64,000 nt of DNA from Sideroxyarcus sp045866275 (GCA_045866275.1 BAAFRX010000010.1:17260-81259); one strand, 5' to 3'. Counted from the first letter of the stretch, positions 1-9,227 are shown. Program-made: numbers and translations. Notes: generated by a model from the sequence alone, not told the origin.

Positions 1-1007
<1,007 letters not shown>

Positions 1008-1010
1008 TGT

Positions 1011-1053
1011 GATGCTCCAAAAATTAGCGGGGAGCATCGGAAGAATGCTTCCC
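1011..1053 (-). promoter_or_regulatory. Riboswitch expression platform: Shine-Dalgarno sequestering hairpin and competing hairpin
   Basis: GGAGCATC on the transcript (1011-1018) contains the thiC ribosome site and is perfectly complementary to GATGCTCC (1031-1038), giving an 8-bp hairpin with a 12-base loop that hides the ribosome site. The same GATGCTCCC strand can instead pair, with one bulged A, with GGGAAGCAT (1045-1053), whose first bases are the 3' strand of aptamer helix P1. The two folds exclude each other, so TPP binding should free the sequestering strand and block translation. Inferred from complementarity only. Confidence 0.8.
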
Positions 1054-1140
1054 TACGACGGCATGACCCGTACAGGTTCAAAGGGTGTGTCTCACTGCCG
1101 CGACTTGATTTATCGGGCAGACCCCTAGCGAGGAACGCAA
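1045..1140 (-). promoter_or_regulatory. TPP riboswitch (THI element) aptamer upstream of thiC
   Basis: On the minus strand the leader has the conserved thi-box blocks in order: CTAGGGGT near 1123-1131, CAGTGAGA, then ACCCTTTGAACCTG and CGGGTCATGCCG, closed by GTAGGGAAGC near 1047-1056. The 5' and 3' ends can pair as the P1 helix. Position directly before thiC is the most common place for this riboswitch. It senses thiamin pyrophosphate and lowers thiC expression when the ligand is plentiful. Confidence 0.95.
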
Positions 1141-1323
1141 GGTACTGGAAACAGGGGAGAAAGACAAGCCAAAACAGGCGCATGCCCTTGCATGAGCAAC
1201 GGCTATATGCGCGTGCCGTGCACGTTGATGTAGCGAATTAAGCGCGGCGGTGAAACCGAAAGTAGCGGTTGCGGCCGCCAGTTTTTTGATCGCACTCAAC
1301 ATGACGCGGCACCCCGTGCCTGT

Positions 1324-2814
1324 TCAGAGATTCATCCGGCGATATTGGATGGCCTCGGCAATATGCCGGGTGGCGATGTCATTCGCATTTTCAAGATCGG
1401 CAATGGTGCGAGCGACTTTGAGAATGCGGTGATAGGCACGGGCGGATAGGTTCAAGCGGGTGATGGCCTGACGCAGCAGGGCTTCGCCTTGCGCATCGGG
1501 CGCGCACCAGGTGTCGATCTCGGTCACGGAGAGTTGCGCGTTCGGTTTGCCCTGCCGTGCCAGTTGGCGTTGCCGCGCCGCTTCCACGCGCACTTGAATA
1601 GCGCTGCTACTTTCGCCATCGGATTGTTTCGACAAATCTTCCTGCGGCACGGCGGGGACTTCAATCTGAATATCGATGCGGTCCAGCAGCGGGCCGGAAA
1701 TCTTGCCGCGATAGCGCGCCACCTGGTCCGGGGTGCAGCGGCATTTGCCGTTGAAATGTCCCAGATAGCCGCAGGGGCACGGGTTCATTGCGGCAAGCAA
1801 CTGGAACTGCGCCTTGAAATCGGCGCGCCGCGCGGCGCGCGAGATGGTGATGTGTCCGCTCTCCAGCGGCTCGCGCAACACCTCCAGCACCTTGCGATCG
1901 AACTCCGGCAACTCATCCAGAAACAACACGCCGTGCATCGCCACCGAAATCTCGCCCGGACGCGGGTTGCTGCCGCCGCCAACCAGCGCCACCGCGCTCG
2001 CGGTGTGATGCGGCGCACGGTAGGGGCGGCGTTTCCAGTTCACGATTTCGAACTGGCCTCCCAGGGATTGCATGGCGGCGGACTCCAGCGCTTCCTGTTG
2101 CGTCATCTGCGGCAGGATGCCGGGGAAGCGCGCCGCCAGCATGCTTTTGCCGGTGCCGGGCGGGCCGGACATCAGCACGGAATGTCCGCCTGCCGCGGCG
2201 ATCTCCAGCGCACGCTTGGAAGCTGTCTGACCTTTTACTTCCTTCATGTCGGGGTAGTTCGGCGCGACACCTTCGGTCTGCGGAATGAAGCGCGTCAGCA
2301 GTTCGCGCCCGGTCAGATGCGCGGCCACCTGCAACAAGGATTTCGCCGGATACACCACGGCATCCTGTACCAGCGCCGCTTCGGGAGCGTTCACGGCAGG
2401 CAGAATGAAGGCGCGGCCAGAATCGGCGGCGCGGTAGGTCATCGCCAGCGCGCCGCGGATCGGGCGCAGCTCGCCGGTCAGGGCGAGCTCTCCGGCAAAT
2501 TCGTATTCGTTCAGCCGGTTGGCGGGGATCTGGCCGGATGCCGCGAGGATCCCCAGCGCGATCGGCAGATCGAAACGCCCGCTTTCCTTGGGCAGATCGG
2601 CCGGCGCGAGGTTGACGGTGATACGCCGCGCGGGAAATTCGAACTGGCAGTTTTGCAAGGCCGCGCGCACGCGATCCTTGCTCTCTTTCACTTCCGCCTC
2701 GGGGAGGCCGACGAGGGTGAACTGGGGCAGCCCGTTGGCCAGGTGCACTTCCACCGTGACCTGCGCCGCCTCCATGCCGGACAGGGCGCGGCTGTAGAGA
2801 ACGGCGAGCCCCAT
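1324..2814 (-). CDS. comM: ComM/YifB-family Mg-chelatase-like AAA+ ATPase
   Basis: Hexameric helicase of the ComM family that promotes branch migration during integration of transforming DNA. The 496-residue protein has an N-terminal Lon-protease-like domain (residues 1 to about 170), Walker A GPPGTGKS at 217-224, Walker B VLFLDE at 296-301 and the family cysteines NPCPCG (344-349) and CRC (358-360). The frame stays open 72 codons upstream, but MGLAVLYSRAL is the typical N terminus, so I start at 2814. A hairpin without a T-run (1308-1320) lies right after the stop. Full length, no damage seen. Confidence 0.95.
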   Translation of the reverse strand: MGLAVLYSRALSGMEAAQVTVEVHLANGLPQFTLVGLPEAEVKESKDRVRAALQNCQFEFPARRITVNLAPADLPKESGRFDLPIALGILAASGQIPANRLNEYEFAGELALTGELRPIRGALAMTYRAADSGRAFILPAVNAPEAALVQDAVVYPAKSLLQVAAHLTGRELLTRFIPQTEGVAPNYPDMKEVKGQTASKRALEIAAAGGHSVLMSGPPGTGKSMLAARFPGILPQMTQQEALESAAMQSLGGQFEIVNWKRRPYRAPHHTASAVALVGGGSNPRPGEISVAMHGVLFLDELPEFDRKVLEVLREPLESGHITISRAARRADFKAQFQLLAAMNPCPCGYLGHFNGKCRCTPDQVARYRGKISGPLLDRIDIQIEVPAVPQEDLSKQSDGESSSAIQVRVEAARQRQLARQGKPNAQLSVTEIDTWCAPDAQGEALLRQAITRLNLSARAYHRILKVARTIADLENANDIATRHIAEAIQYRRMNL

Positions 2815-2860
2815 CAGTCTTCCGTTCCGGCGCAGACGTGAAGGGCGGGGTAGTTGCGCA

Positions 2861-3073
2861 TTACTGCCGGGCTTCCAGTTCAGCCAGGCGCGCTTCCAGT
2901 TTGTCCTGGCGCGCCGCCAGCACTTCATACTCTTCGCGCGTGACCAGATCGAGCTTGGAGAATCCCTGTGCCAGCAGCGCACGGGCGTTCTTCTCGAAGT
3001 CTTTGGCCGGGCTGTTGGCCACAGCCTCACTTAGTTTCGATGACATTTCTTCAAAGAATTTCGTGTTCAACAT
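2861..3073 (-). CDS. ubiK: Ubiquinone biosynthesis accessory factor UbiK (BMFP/DUF526)
   Basis: Small 70-residue protein beginning MLNTKFFEEMSSKL and ending in a charged coiled-coil rich in Leu, Glu and Arg, as in UbiK. The family binds UbiJ and lipid and helps aerobic ubiquinone synthesis; purified members also promote membrane fusion. The start at 3073 is set by homology, since the frame stays open further upstream. It lies just upstream of comM in the same direction, an arrangement often seen in betaproteobacteria next to the glnK-amtB genes. Confidence 0.9.
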   Translation of the reverse strand: MLNTKFFEEMSSKLSEAVANSPAKDFEKNARALLAQGFSKLDLVTREEYEVLAARQDKLEARLAELEARQ

Positions 3074-3308
3074 TGTGCTTCCCCTCTGATTAACGGTGTC
3101 TGGCAGTGTACCAGCCACGCCCGGCCATACCAACACGGCGGGCGCAGCCCTCCGGCGGGGGAGAAGCCGCAAGGCCGTTGCCGTTTCGGTCTAACGCGCT
3201 TTGCGCATGAGCCTCAACCGCAACCCCGTCGTCCTGCAATCAACAGACCCCGTCATAAGCAGCGATGTGTCCACTTGCGGCCCGGGTTGATTTCACCCGT
3301 AGCGCATC

Positions 3309-3323
3309 GCACCAGAGCGGTGC
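3309..3323 (+). promoter_or_regulatory. NtrC-type enhancer site
   Basis: GCACC, five bases, then GGTGC forms a perfect inverted repeat matching the NtrC consensus TGCACCA-N3-TGGTGCA in its core and spacing. It lies about 100 bases upstream of the sigma-54 promoter, the usual distance for an enhancer. The downstream glnK-amtB genes are classic NtrC targets, so the site is probably bound by phosphorylated NtrC under nitrogen limitation. Confidence 0.7.
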
Positions 3324-3419
3324 GCCTGCGCCATGCCGCGCGCGCTACCGGTGCATTCCGTTTTTTTCAATGGGCGACTTAAACCCAACGAAAGCCTGTC
3401 CTTATCGAGTTTACAGGAG

Positions 3420-3437
3420 TTGGCACGGTAGCTGCTT
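3420..3437 (+). promoter_or_regulatory. Sigma-54 (RpoN) promoter of the porin-glnK-amtB operon
   Basis: TTGGCACGGTAGCTGCTT contains the -24 element TGGCAC and a -12 element with GC, with exactly ten bases between the invariant GG and GC. Transcription would start about 12 bases after the -12 element, roughly 45 bases before the porin start codon. It fits nitrogen control of the PII protein and ammonium channel genes downstream. Confidence 0.8.
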
Positions 3438-3491
3438 AATGTTGGGCGTGGATACTTTTATCCCGCTTTGAAACCTAACGAAGGAAATACC

Positions 3492-4232
3492 ATGTTGAAG
3501 AAAAAACTGCTCGTTGCCGCTCTGGTTGCTGCGTTCGCTGCGCCTGCCATGGCTGAAGAAGCCTCTCCCTTCAGCGCAAACGTGAGCATCACCTCCGATT
3601 ATCTGTACCGTGGCATCTCGCAAACCGGTAGGGGCCCCGCCATTCAAGGCGGCTTCGACTATGCGCATCCCAGCGGCTTGTATGCGGGTGTATGGGGTTC
3701 CAGCATCAGCTGGTTGCAGGATGCGGGCATCGCCACCCATGCCAGCACGGAACTGGATACCTATGCCGGCTACAAGGGGGCGGTGGGCGACATCGCTTAT
3801 GATGCGGGATTCTTGCGCTACAACTATCCGGGGGACTACGCGGGCAACACCAAGGCCAACACCAATGAACTCTACGGTGCGGTCAGTTATTCCATCATAA
3901 CCGCCAAGCTCTCCTATTCGCTCGGTGACACCTTCGGCGTGAATGATGCCGCAGGTACTGTGTATTACGAGTTGAATGCTTCATATGCGCTGGAGGAGCT
4001 GGGACTCTCGCTCGGTGCACATCTGGGGCGCCAGGATTACAAGGGCAGTAATGCAGGAGCCGGGGCAACCAACCTGAGCTACACGGACTACAAGTTGAGT
4101 GCCAGCAAAGATGTGGGCGGTTATGTGTTGGGCCTTGCGTTCAGCGACACCAATGCCAGTGCGGCGTACACCGTCCTCAACAAGAAACTGGGCAAGAGCA
4201 CGGTTGTCGCTTCCCTGAGTCACTCATTTTGA
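3492..4232 (+). CDS. TorF-family putative outer-membrane porin
   Basis: A 246-residue beta-barrel protein. A signal peptide (MLKKKLLVAALVAAF, cleavage after APAMA near residue 22) is followed by alternating short strands and a terminal HSF, as in outer-membrane proteins. The N-terminal SITSDYLYRGISQT stretch is typical of the family described as TIGR02001/TorF. Members often sit before glnK-amtB in betaproteobacteria, which suggests a role in nitrogen-compound uptake, but the substrate is unknown. The ATG at 3492 has an AAGGAAA ribosome site. First gene after the sigma-54 promoter. Confidence 0.85.
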   Translation: MLKKKLLVAALVAAFAAPAMAEEASPFSANVSITSDYLYRGISQTGRGPAIQGGFDYAHPSGLYAGVWGSSISWLQDAGIATHASTELDTYAGYKGAVGDIAYDAGFLRYNYPGDYAGNTKANTNELYGAVSYSIITAKLSYSLGDTFGVNDAAGTVYYELNASYALEELGLSLGAHLGRQDYKGSNAGAGATNLSYTDYKLSASKDVGGYVLGLAFSDTNASAAYTVLNKKLGKSTVVASLSHSF

Positions 4233-4260
4233 GTCGCTTGTTCTCAACGTAATTCCTTCC

Positions 4261-4293
4261 CTTTACCCCTCCTCCCTCGGGAGAGGGGTAAAG
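4261..4293. repeat. Palindromic repeat between the porin and glnK
   Basis: CTTTACCCCT pairs with AGGGGTAAAG (10 bp), followed after a one-base bulge by CTCCC/GGGAG, with a two-base loop. No T-run follows, so it is probably not a factor-independent terminator. It may be an mRNA stability or partial-termination element between the porin gene and glnK. The CTCCC...GGGAGAGGGG core recalls the repeats found inside the wbpM-like gene and gmd. Confidence 0.75.
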
Positions 4294-4325
4294 CGTAAAG
4301 GCAACGTTCAATTCTGGAGATAAAG

Positions 4326-4664
4326 ATGAAAATGGTCACTGCAATCATCAAGCCGTTCAAGCTGGACGAAGTGCGCGAAGCACTGTCCGCGATGGATGTG
4401 CAAGGCATCACCGTCACCGAAGTCAAAGGTTTCGGTCGCCAAAAGGGCCACACCGAGTTGTATCGCGGTGCGGAATATGTGGTGGACTTCCTGCCCAAGA
4501 TCAAGCTGGAAGCCGCCATCAAGGACGAGCAACTGGATCGCGTGATCGAGGCAATCGAAAAAGCCTCCCAGACCGGCAAGATCGGCGACGGCAAGATCTT
4601 CGTATCCGACCTCGAGCAAGTGATCCGTATCCGCACCGGCGAAGTCGGTCCCGAAGCCCTTTAA
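4326..4664 (+). CDS. glnK: Nitrogen regulatory protein PII (GlnK/GlnB)
   Basis: PII signal protein of 112 residues that reads 2-oxoglutarate, ATP/ADP and glutamine and gates the ammonium channel. The T-loop (residues 37-55) has the uridylylation site Tyr51 in RGAEYVVD, and the C-terminal signature includes GKIGDGKIFV. Eight bases separate it from amtB, the near-universal glnK-amtB pairing, so I favour GlnK over GlnB. The leader contains a GGAG ribosome site. Confidence 0.95.
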   Translation: MKMVTAIIKPFKLDEVREALSAMDVQGITVTEVKGFGRQKGHTELYRGAEYVVDFLPKIKLEAAIKDEQLDRVIEAIEKASQTGKIGDGKIFVSDLEQVIRIRTGEVGPEAL

Positions 4665-4671
4665 GGAGAGC

Positions 4672-6114
4672 ATGATGAAAACGAAGCGAAGCGAAGTTTC
4701 GGCGAAGGCTAACGCCAGCGTAAGCTGGGGTTACGACGTAGCCAAAAAATTCTTTATGATGTTCACCCTGCTGGCCGTGTTGTTCGGCGCAGTCAGCCCC
4801 TCGTTCGCCGAGGAAGCAGCACCTGCTGCCGAAGCCGTGACAGCAACCGCCGAGGCGGCGGTCGCCGCTGCACCCGTGCCTGATAAAGGCGACACCGCCT
4901 GGATGATGCTGTCCACGCTGCTGGTGATCCTGATGATCGTTCCGGGCCTGTCCCTGTTCTACGGTGGCCTGGTGCGCGCCAAGAACATGTTGTCCGTTCT
5001 GTCACAAGTGTTCGGCATCTTTGCGCTGATCTCCATCCTGTGGGTGATCTACGGCTACTCGCTGGCCTTCGGTGACGGCGGCTCGATGAACTGGGCGATC
5101 GGCGACCTGAGCAAGATGTTCCTGGCCGGCATGACCGGTGACAGCACTGCCGCGACATTCACGGACGGCGTGGTGATACCCGAGTTCACCTTCGTGGCCT
5201 TCCAGTTGACCTTCGCGGCGATCACCACCGCGCTGATCATCGGCGGCTTCGCAGAGCGCATCAAGTTCGGTTCGCTGATGGTGTTCTCCGCACTGTGGTT
5301 CACCTTCGCCTACCTGCCGATCGCACACATGGTGTGGGCGGCCGGCGGCTACCTGTTCGAGAAGGGCGCGCTGGACTTCGCGGGCGGCACCGTGGTGCAC
5401 ATCAACGCCGGTATCGCGGCACTGGTCGGTGCCATCGTGATCGGCAAGCGTATCGGTTACGGTAAAGAGCCGATGGCTCCGCACAACTTGCCGATGACCA
5501 TGATCGGTGCATCCCTGCTGTGGGTGGGCTGGTTCGGTTTCAACGCCGGCTCCAACCTGGAAGCCACCGGCGGTGCAGCACTGGCCTTCCTGAACACCAT
5601 CGTCGCCACCGCCACTGCAGCTCTGAGCTGGATGGCTGCCGAGAAGATGTGGCGCGGCAAGACTTCCATGCTGGGTATCGCTTCCGGCGCAGTGGCTGGT
5701 CTGGTCGCCGTCACCCCGGCTGCCGGTCTGGTCGGCCCGATGGGCGCCATCATCCTCGGCCTGATCGCCGGCCCGTTCTGTCTGTGGGCGGTGTCCGGCC
5801 TGAAGAAATCGCTGGGTTATGACGACTCGCTGGACGTGTTCGGCATCCACGCAGTGGGCGGCATCATCGGCGCGATCGGCACCGGCATCTTCGTTTCGCC
5901 GGCACTGGGCGGCGTGGGTGTAAAGGACTACGAGATGATGCACCAAGTGATGACTCAGGCGACTGGTGTGCTGATCACCATCGTCTGGTCCGGTGTGGTC
6001 GCCTTCGTCTGCTTCAAGCTGGTCGACATGGTCATGGGGCTGCGTGTCTCGGAAGAAGCCGAGCGCGAAGGTCTGGACACCGCGACACACGGCGAGCGCG
6101 CCTACAACGTGTAA
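4672..6114 (+). CDS. amtB: Ammonium channel AmtB with an unusual N-terminal extension
   Basis: Trimeric inner-membrane ammonium channel, 480 residues with eleven predicted membrane segments. Recognisable blocks are PGLSLFYGGLVRAKN, FAERIKFGS, AHMVWAAGGYL, GGTVVHINAG and DVFGIHAVGG, with the conserved pore histidines. A signal-like segment (MMFTLLAVLFGAVSPSFAEE) begins near residue 28, but about 27 residues precede it, encoded partly by a palindromic DNA element. Initiation at ATG 4672 (or 4675) is supported by the AAGGAGAG ribosome site; homologues normally start close to the signal segment. Likely co-transcribed with glnK. Confidence 0.95.
   Translation: MMKTKRSEVSAKANASVSWGYDVAKKFFMMFTLLAVLFGAVSPSFAEEAAPAAEAVTATAEAAVAAAPVPDKGDTAWMMLSTLLVILMIVPGLSLFYGGLVRAKNMLSVLSQVFGIFALISILWVIYGYSLAFGDGGSMNWAIGDLSKMFLAGMTGDSTAATFTDGVVIPEFTFVAFQLTFAAITTALIIGGFAERIKFGSLMVFSALWFTFAYLPIAHMVWAAGGYLFEKGALDFAGGTVVHINAGIAALVGAIVIGKRIGYGKEPMAPHNLPMTMIGASLLWVGWFGFNAGSNLEATGGAALAFLNTIVATATAALSWMAAEKMWRGKTSMLGIASGAVAGLVAVTPAAGLVGPMGAIILGLIAGPFCLWAVSGLKKSLGYDDSLDVFGIHAVGGIIGAIGTGIFVSPALGGVGVKDYEMMHQVMTQATGVLITIVWSGVVAFVCFKLVDMVMGLRVSEEAEREGLDTATHGERAYNV
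4710..4733. repeat. Palindromic element inside the amtB N-terminal codons
   Basis: TAACGCCAGC and GCTGGGGTTA form an inverted repeat with one mismatch around a GTAA loop. It lies in frame, coding for part of the ANASVSWGY stretch of AmtB before the signal segment. The surrounding AAGCGAAGCGAAG run also looks unlike normal amtB coding sequence. Interpreted as an inserted repeat that kept the frame open. Confidence 0.6.
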
Positions 6115-6148
6115 TCTCTCCTCCCTGGAGCCTCCCCGGCTCCTTTTC

Positions 6149-6175
6149 AAGGGCACCGCAAGGTGCCCTTTTTTT
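6149..6175 (+). terminator. Rho-independent terminator after amtB
   Basis: AAGGGCACC and GGTGCCCTT form a perfect 9-bp stem around GCAA, followed by a run of seven T. It lies 35 bases after the amtB stop and ends the nitrogen operon. Confidence 0.93.
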
Positions 6176-6184
6176 AGCAGACTG

Positions 6185-6481
6185 CTATCGATTGAGCGCC
6201 TTCAGTCTTTGCTTTAACCCGGCTTGGATGGGTATCACCCGAGGAATCACATCGAAGGGCCACGCCCTGTCGATATTGCCGGCCTCGCTGTAGATCGTGA
6301 AGGTGATGCCCATCGCCATGATGGTGGCTTCAACCGCCTCACGCCGCGCCAAGAGCTCATCGGAATCCAATGAATTCAAATATTCAAAGAACGGTTGGGC
6401 GGCAACACGCGGGCATTGAGCGTCGTCGAGTAACTCGTCGTAGGCAGTGAACTTGCCGTATTCGTCGTAAGCAATTTTCAT
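6185..6481 (-). pseudogene. Truncated circularly permuted ATP-grasp protein (N-terminal remnant)
   Basis: 98 residues that match only the start of the circularly permuted ATP-grasp family (DUF404/407 type, about 470 residues): an opening like FDEM, then GITFTIYSEAGNIDRAWPFDVIPRVIP and GLKQRLKALN in two blocks. Residues normally found between PRVIP and GLKQR are missing, and the frame stops one residue after ALN, where the full protein goes on to its catalytic domain. Family members sit in peptide-ligase clusters with an alpha-E protein and a transglutaminase, none of which is nearby. Probably a decaying remnant. Confidence 0.6.
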
Positions 6482-6551
6482 GATGGATGCATTTTTGTCT
6501 GTTTGACAGAATGTCTAGCGAATACCGTGCCACAGTGCGGCGCCCGGTCAT

Positions 6552-7502
6552 TCAGTCCGGCATACTGCTCCGCGAGAAGCCGCTGCGTGAATAGCCGCTA
6601 CGCGAGAGTTGGCGGGAGGTGGAGAGATTGTACGAGATGACTTTTTGCGTGTTCATACTGAAGCCGCGATACATGTCGAGGTCGTCCTCGGATTCACGGA
6701 CCGTCTTCGCCACGATCGCGAAGTCATCGATAAATGTTTCCCAGGTCTGAAAACGGCGATCGATGTTTTTTTCCAACGCGCGTGAGATAAAGTCGACCAA
6801 TATCTTCGGCAAGCCATTACGATAGGTCTGGATGGGCGTGATAGGGAAGTTGAGGATCGCCATGCGCGCATCGAACTGGTTGTCCGCCTCGAAGGTGTGC
6901 TTGCCGGTGAGCAATCGATACAGCACCGCACCCAGCGCATAGATGTCGGCGCGCTGGTCCAGCGCCTCGCCCTCCAGTTGTTCCGGCGACATATAGGCCA
7001 GGCTTCCCGCCACCACCGCGCCCAGCTGGCTGTGCGGAATGGCGCAGCCAAAATCGGCCAGTTTGGCGATGCCGTTTGGTTTGAGAATGAGGTTGCCCGG
7101 TTTGACATCGCGGTGCACCACCCCGAGGGCAGCCGCATAGTGCAGCGCGCCAGCCACCTGTTCGATGACGGACAATACTTTTTCCAGCGGCAGCAAGGTA
7201 TCCGGATGATCATGGTGGTCGAGTGGCACGCCGTTCACGTATTCCATCACCAGATAGGCGCCGCTCTTTTCGGCGAGGTCCGCATCCAGCACGCGCACGA
7301 TGTTCTTGTGTTCCATCCTGTGCCCGAGCTCGACCTCGGTGGCGAACATGGCCTTGTGCAAGTCGGTCTGGCAGCCTTTGCGCAACTGCTTGAGCGCGAC
7401 CGAAGCGAACGATTTGTCGCGGATCGCCAGATAGACGTTGGAAGTCGCACCCTCTCCCAGTTCGCGTACGATGGAATAGGGGCCGATGCGGGAGACGGAC
7501 AT
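6552..7502 (-). CDS. Hanks-type serine/threonine protein kinase
   Basis: A 316-residue cytoplasmic kinase. Glycine loop GEGATSNV at 17-24, ATP lysine at about 38 (VALKQL), catalytic HRDVKPGN at 130-137, DFG at 150-152 and an SPE motif at 172-174, so all catalytic residues are present. There is no membrane segment or extracellular sensor domain. The C-terminal tail is rich in Ser, Arg, Tyr and Phe (repeats like SRSGYSRSGFSRS) and may be autophosphorylated. I start at ATG 7502 rather than the TTG one codon earlier. Substrates are unknown and the neighbours give no clue. Confidence 0.9.
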   Translation of the reverse strand: MSVSRIGPYSIVRELGEGATSNVYLAIRDKSFASVALKQLRKGCQTDLHKAMFATEVELGHRMEHKNIVRVLDADLAEKSGAYLVMEYVNGVPLDHHDHPDTLLPLEKVLSVIEQVAGALHYAAALGVVHRDVKPGNLILKPNGIAKLADFGCAIPHSQLGAVVAGSLAYMSPEQLEGEALDQRADIYALGAVLYRLLTGKHTFEADNQFDARMAILNFPITPIQTYRNGLPKILVDFISRALEKNIDRRFQTWETFIDDFAIVAKTVRESEDDLDMYRGFSMNTQKVISYNLSTSRQLSRSGYSRSGFSRSSMPD

Positions 7503-7568
7503 CAATCAGTCACGCGGGTTGGAAGACAGGCCATAGACTTCGCACTGGCCATTTAGTTCGCGGCAGGT

Positions 7569-8420
7569 TTAGCGAAACACGATGGTCTTGTTGCCGCACA
7601 CCAGCACGCGGTCTTCCACGTGGTAGCGCAGGCCCCGCGCCAGCACGGTCTTTTCGATGTCGCGCCCGTAACGCACCAGGTCGTCCGGCGTGTCGCCGTG
7701 GTCGATGCGCACGGTGTCCTGTTCGATGATCGGCCCCGCATCCAGCGCCTCGGTGACGTAATGACAGGTCGCGCCGATCAGCTTGACCCCGCGCTGGTAG
7801 GCCTGATGGTACGGTTTGGCACCGGCGAAGGAAGGCAGGAAACTGTGATGGATGTTGAGGATGCGTCCGGGCCAGCGGCGGCACAGGGCCGGCGGCAGGA
7901 CCTGCATGAAGCGCGCCAGCACCATGCAGTCGCCGCGCTCCTGTTCGAACAGTGCGGCGATCTTTTCAAACGCGGCTGCCTTGTCCGCCATGTCCAGATG
8001 AATGAAGGGAATGCCGTGCCACTCGACGAAGCCGCGCAAATCCTTGTGGTTGGAGATCACGCAGGGAATATCCACCTGCAATTCGCCGCTGCGCCAGCGG
8101 TAGAGAAGATCGTCCAGACAGTGTGCCTGCTTGCTTACCAGCACGACCAGTCTTTTCCGGAGGGTGGAATCGGTCAGTTGCCAATCCATGCCAAACTCGT
8201 CCGCCAGCGGCTTGAAACGGCGGCGGAACTCTGCCGCATCGAACGGCAGCGAATCGGCGCGGATCTCCTGCCGCATAAAGAAGCGTTGTGCCTCCTGCTC
8301 GGTGTGGTAACTCGCCTCGACGATGAAGCCGCCATGCTGTGCGATGAAGCCGGTGACGGCGGCAATGATGCCGGAGCGGTCGGGGCAGGAGATGGTGAGG
8401 GTGTAGTGGTGGGTGGTCAT
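7569..8420 (-). CDS. purU: Formyltetrahydrofolate deformylase PurU
   Basis: Hydrolyses 10-formyl-tetrahydrofolate to formate and tetrahydrofolate, balancing one-carbon pools and feeding PurT. The 283-residue protein has an N-terminal ACT domain (CPDRSGIIAAVTGFIAQ near residues 10-26) and a formyltransferase domain with the catalytic NIHHSFLPSF block and the downstream GATCHYVTEALDAGPII block. Length is normal for the family. It stands alone between the kinase and the deacetylase genes. Confidence 0.95.
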   Translation of the reverse strand: MTTHHYTLTISCPDRSGIIAAVTGFIAQHGGFIVEASYHTEQEAQRFFMRQEIRADSLPFDAAEFRRRFKPLADEFGMDWQLTDSTLRKRLVVLVSKQAHCLDDLLYRWRSGELQVDIPCVISNHKDLRGFVEWHGIPFIHLDMADKAAAFEKIAALFEQERGDCMVLARFMQVLPPALCRRWPGRILNIHHSFLPSFAGAKPYHQAYQRGVKLIGATCHYVTEALDAGPIIEQDTVRIDHGDTPDDLVRYGRDIEKTVLARGLRYHVEDRVLVCGNKTIVFR

Positions 8421-8498
8421 GCGAAGTTCCCTGTCAATGGCCGCGAGATTTTAACGGATTACTGCGCTTCGTCGAGGGAATCGCTTGGGCGGGGTTAC

Positions 8499-9227
8499 TT
8501 ATTTCGGCAGCTGCTGCAGATCAACCTGATCCAGCCGCACGAACAGGAAACCCTGTTTGAGCAGGTAGTCCAGCCCGACCGCCAATCCTTCGGCAGAGTC
8601 GGAGGAGGGTTTGTTCATATGCGCGAGGATCACGTCGCCCGGTTTGACGCGTGCCAGTCTCTTTTCGATGGCGAGTCTTTTCGAGGTCGCCCCGTCGTCG
8701 GCATTCACGGAGAAACCGGCGATCTTGTAGCCCAACCGGTCGATCTCCTTGATCGACTCATCGTCGTATTCGCCCGTGGCGCCGCGGTACCAATGCGGCG
8801 CGACACCTGTGGCTTCCTGCACGGCGCGTGCGCCTTCCACCACTTCGCGGCGCAGGTGGATCACATCCGGCTCGCCGGGGATGCCATAGACCGTGCGACC
8901 CTTGCCGATCACTGCCGGGATATGTCTTTCGCCGTGATCTTCGACATCGAACAGATCAAGGTGCGTCTTGACGATGGCAAGCCCTTTGGGATTCCTGTCC
9001 AGCCACTTCTTGGTGGCGAAGATCGTCGCCGGGATGCGCTTGCGGATGAGGTATTCGACCAGATCGTCATCGAACTTGCCGGAGCAGGCATCCAGCGTCA
9101 GCGCAATCTGCTTGCTTCCCTGCGGCCCGGCGGCCAGCAGGTCGTGTATCTCTTTCGGCGGCTGTTCCGCCAACGCCCAGGGTGCGGCAAAGACAGCCAG
9201 CATGAGAAACAGCGATCGCACCGTCAC
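8499..9227 (-). CDS. Periplasmic polysaccharide deacetylase (NodB-like)
   Basis: A 242-residue protein with a signal peptide (cleavage after ALA near residue 20) and a NodB-type fold. LTLDACSG near residue 43 supplies the catalytic Asp of motif 1, a DHGERH segment near 96-101 supplies metal-binding histidines, and RGATGEYDD matches motif 3. The final motif contains ILAHMNKP. It probably removes acetyl groups from a cell-wall or surface glycan. It overlaps murI by four bases, suggesting translational coupling and perhaps a link to peptidoglycan. Confidence 0.85.
   Translation of the reverse strand: MTVRSLFLMLAVFAAPWALAEQPPKEIHDLLAAGPQGSKQIALTLDACSGKFDDDLVEYLIRKRIPATIFATKKWLDRNPKGLAIVKTHLDLFDVEDHGERHIPAVIGKGRTVYGIPGEPDVIHLRREVVEGARAVQEATGVAPHWYRGATGEYDDESIKEIDRLGYKIAGFSVNADDGATSKRLAIEKRLARVKPGDVILAHMNKPSSDSAEGLAVGLDYLLKQGFLFVRLDQVDLQQLPK

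Larger units (their letters stand above)
3074..3491. other. Intergenic region between ubiK and the porin-glnK-amtB operon
   Basis: 418 bases without a convincing gene. It contains the divergent start regions of ubiK (minus) and the porin operon (plus), an NtrC-type inverted repeat at 3309-3323 with a further half site (CCGGTGCA) near 3347-3354, and a sigma-54 promoter at 3420-3437. Short open frames here have no family features and are left out. Confidence 0.7.

Noticed and set aside
1078..1302. A 74-codon minus-strand frame between comM and thiC with a signal-like start.
   Set aside because: Its second half runs through the TPP riboswitch aptamer, so it is not a real gene.
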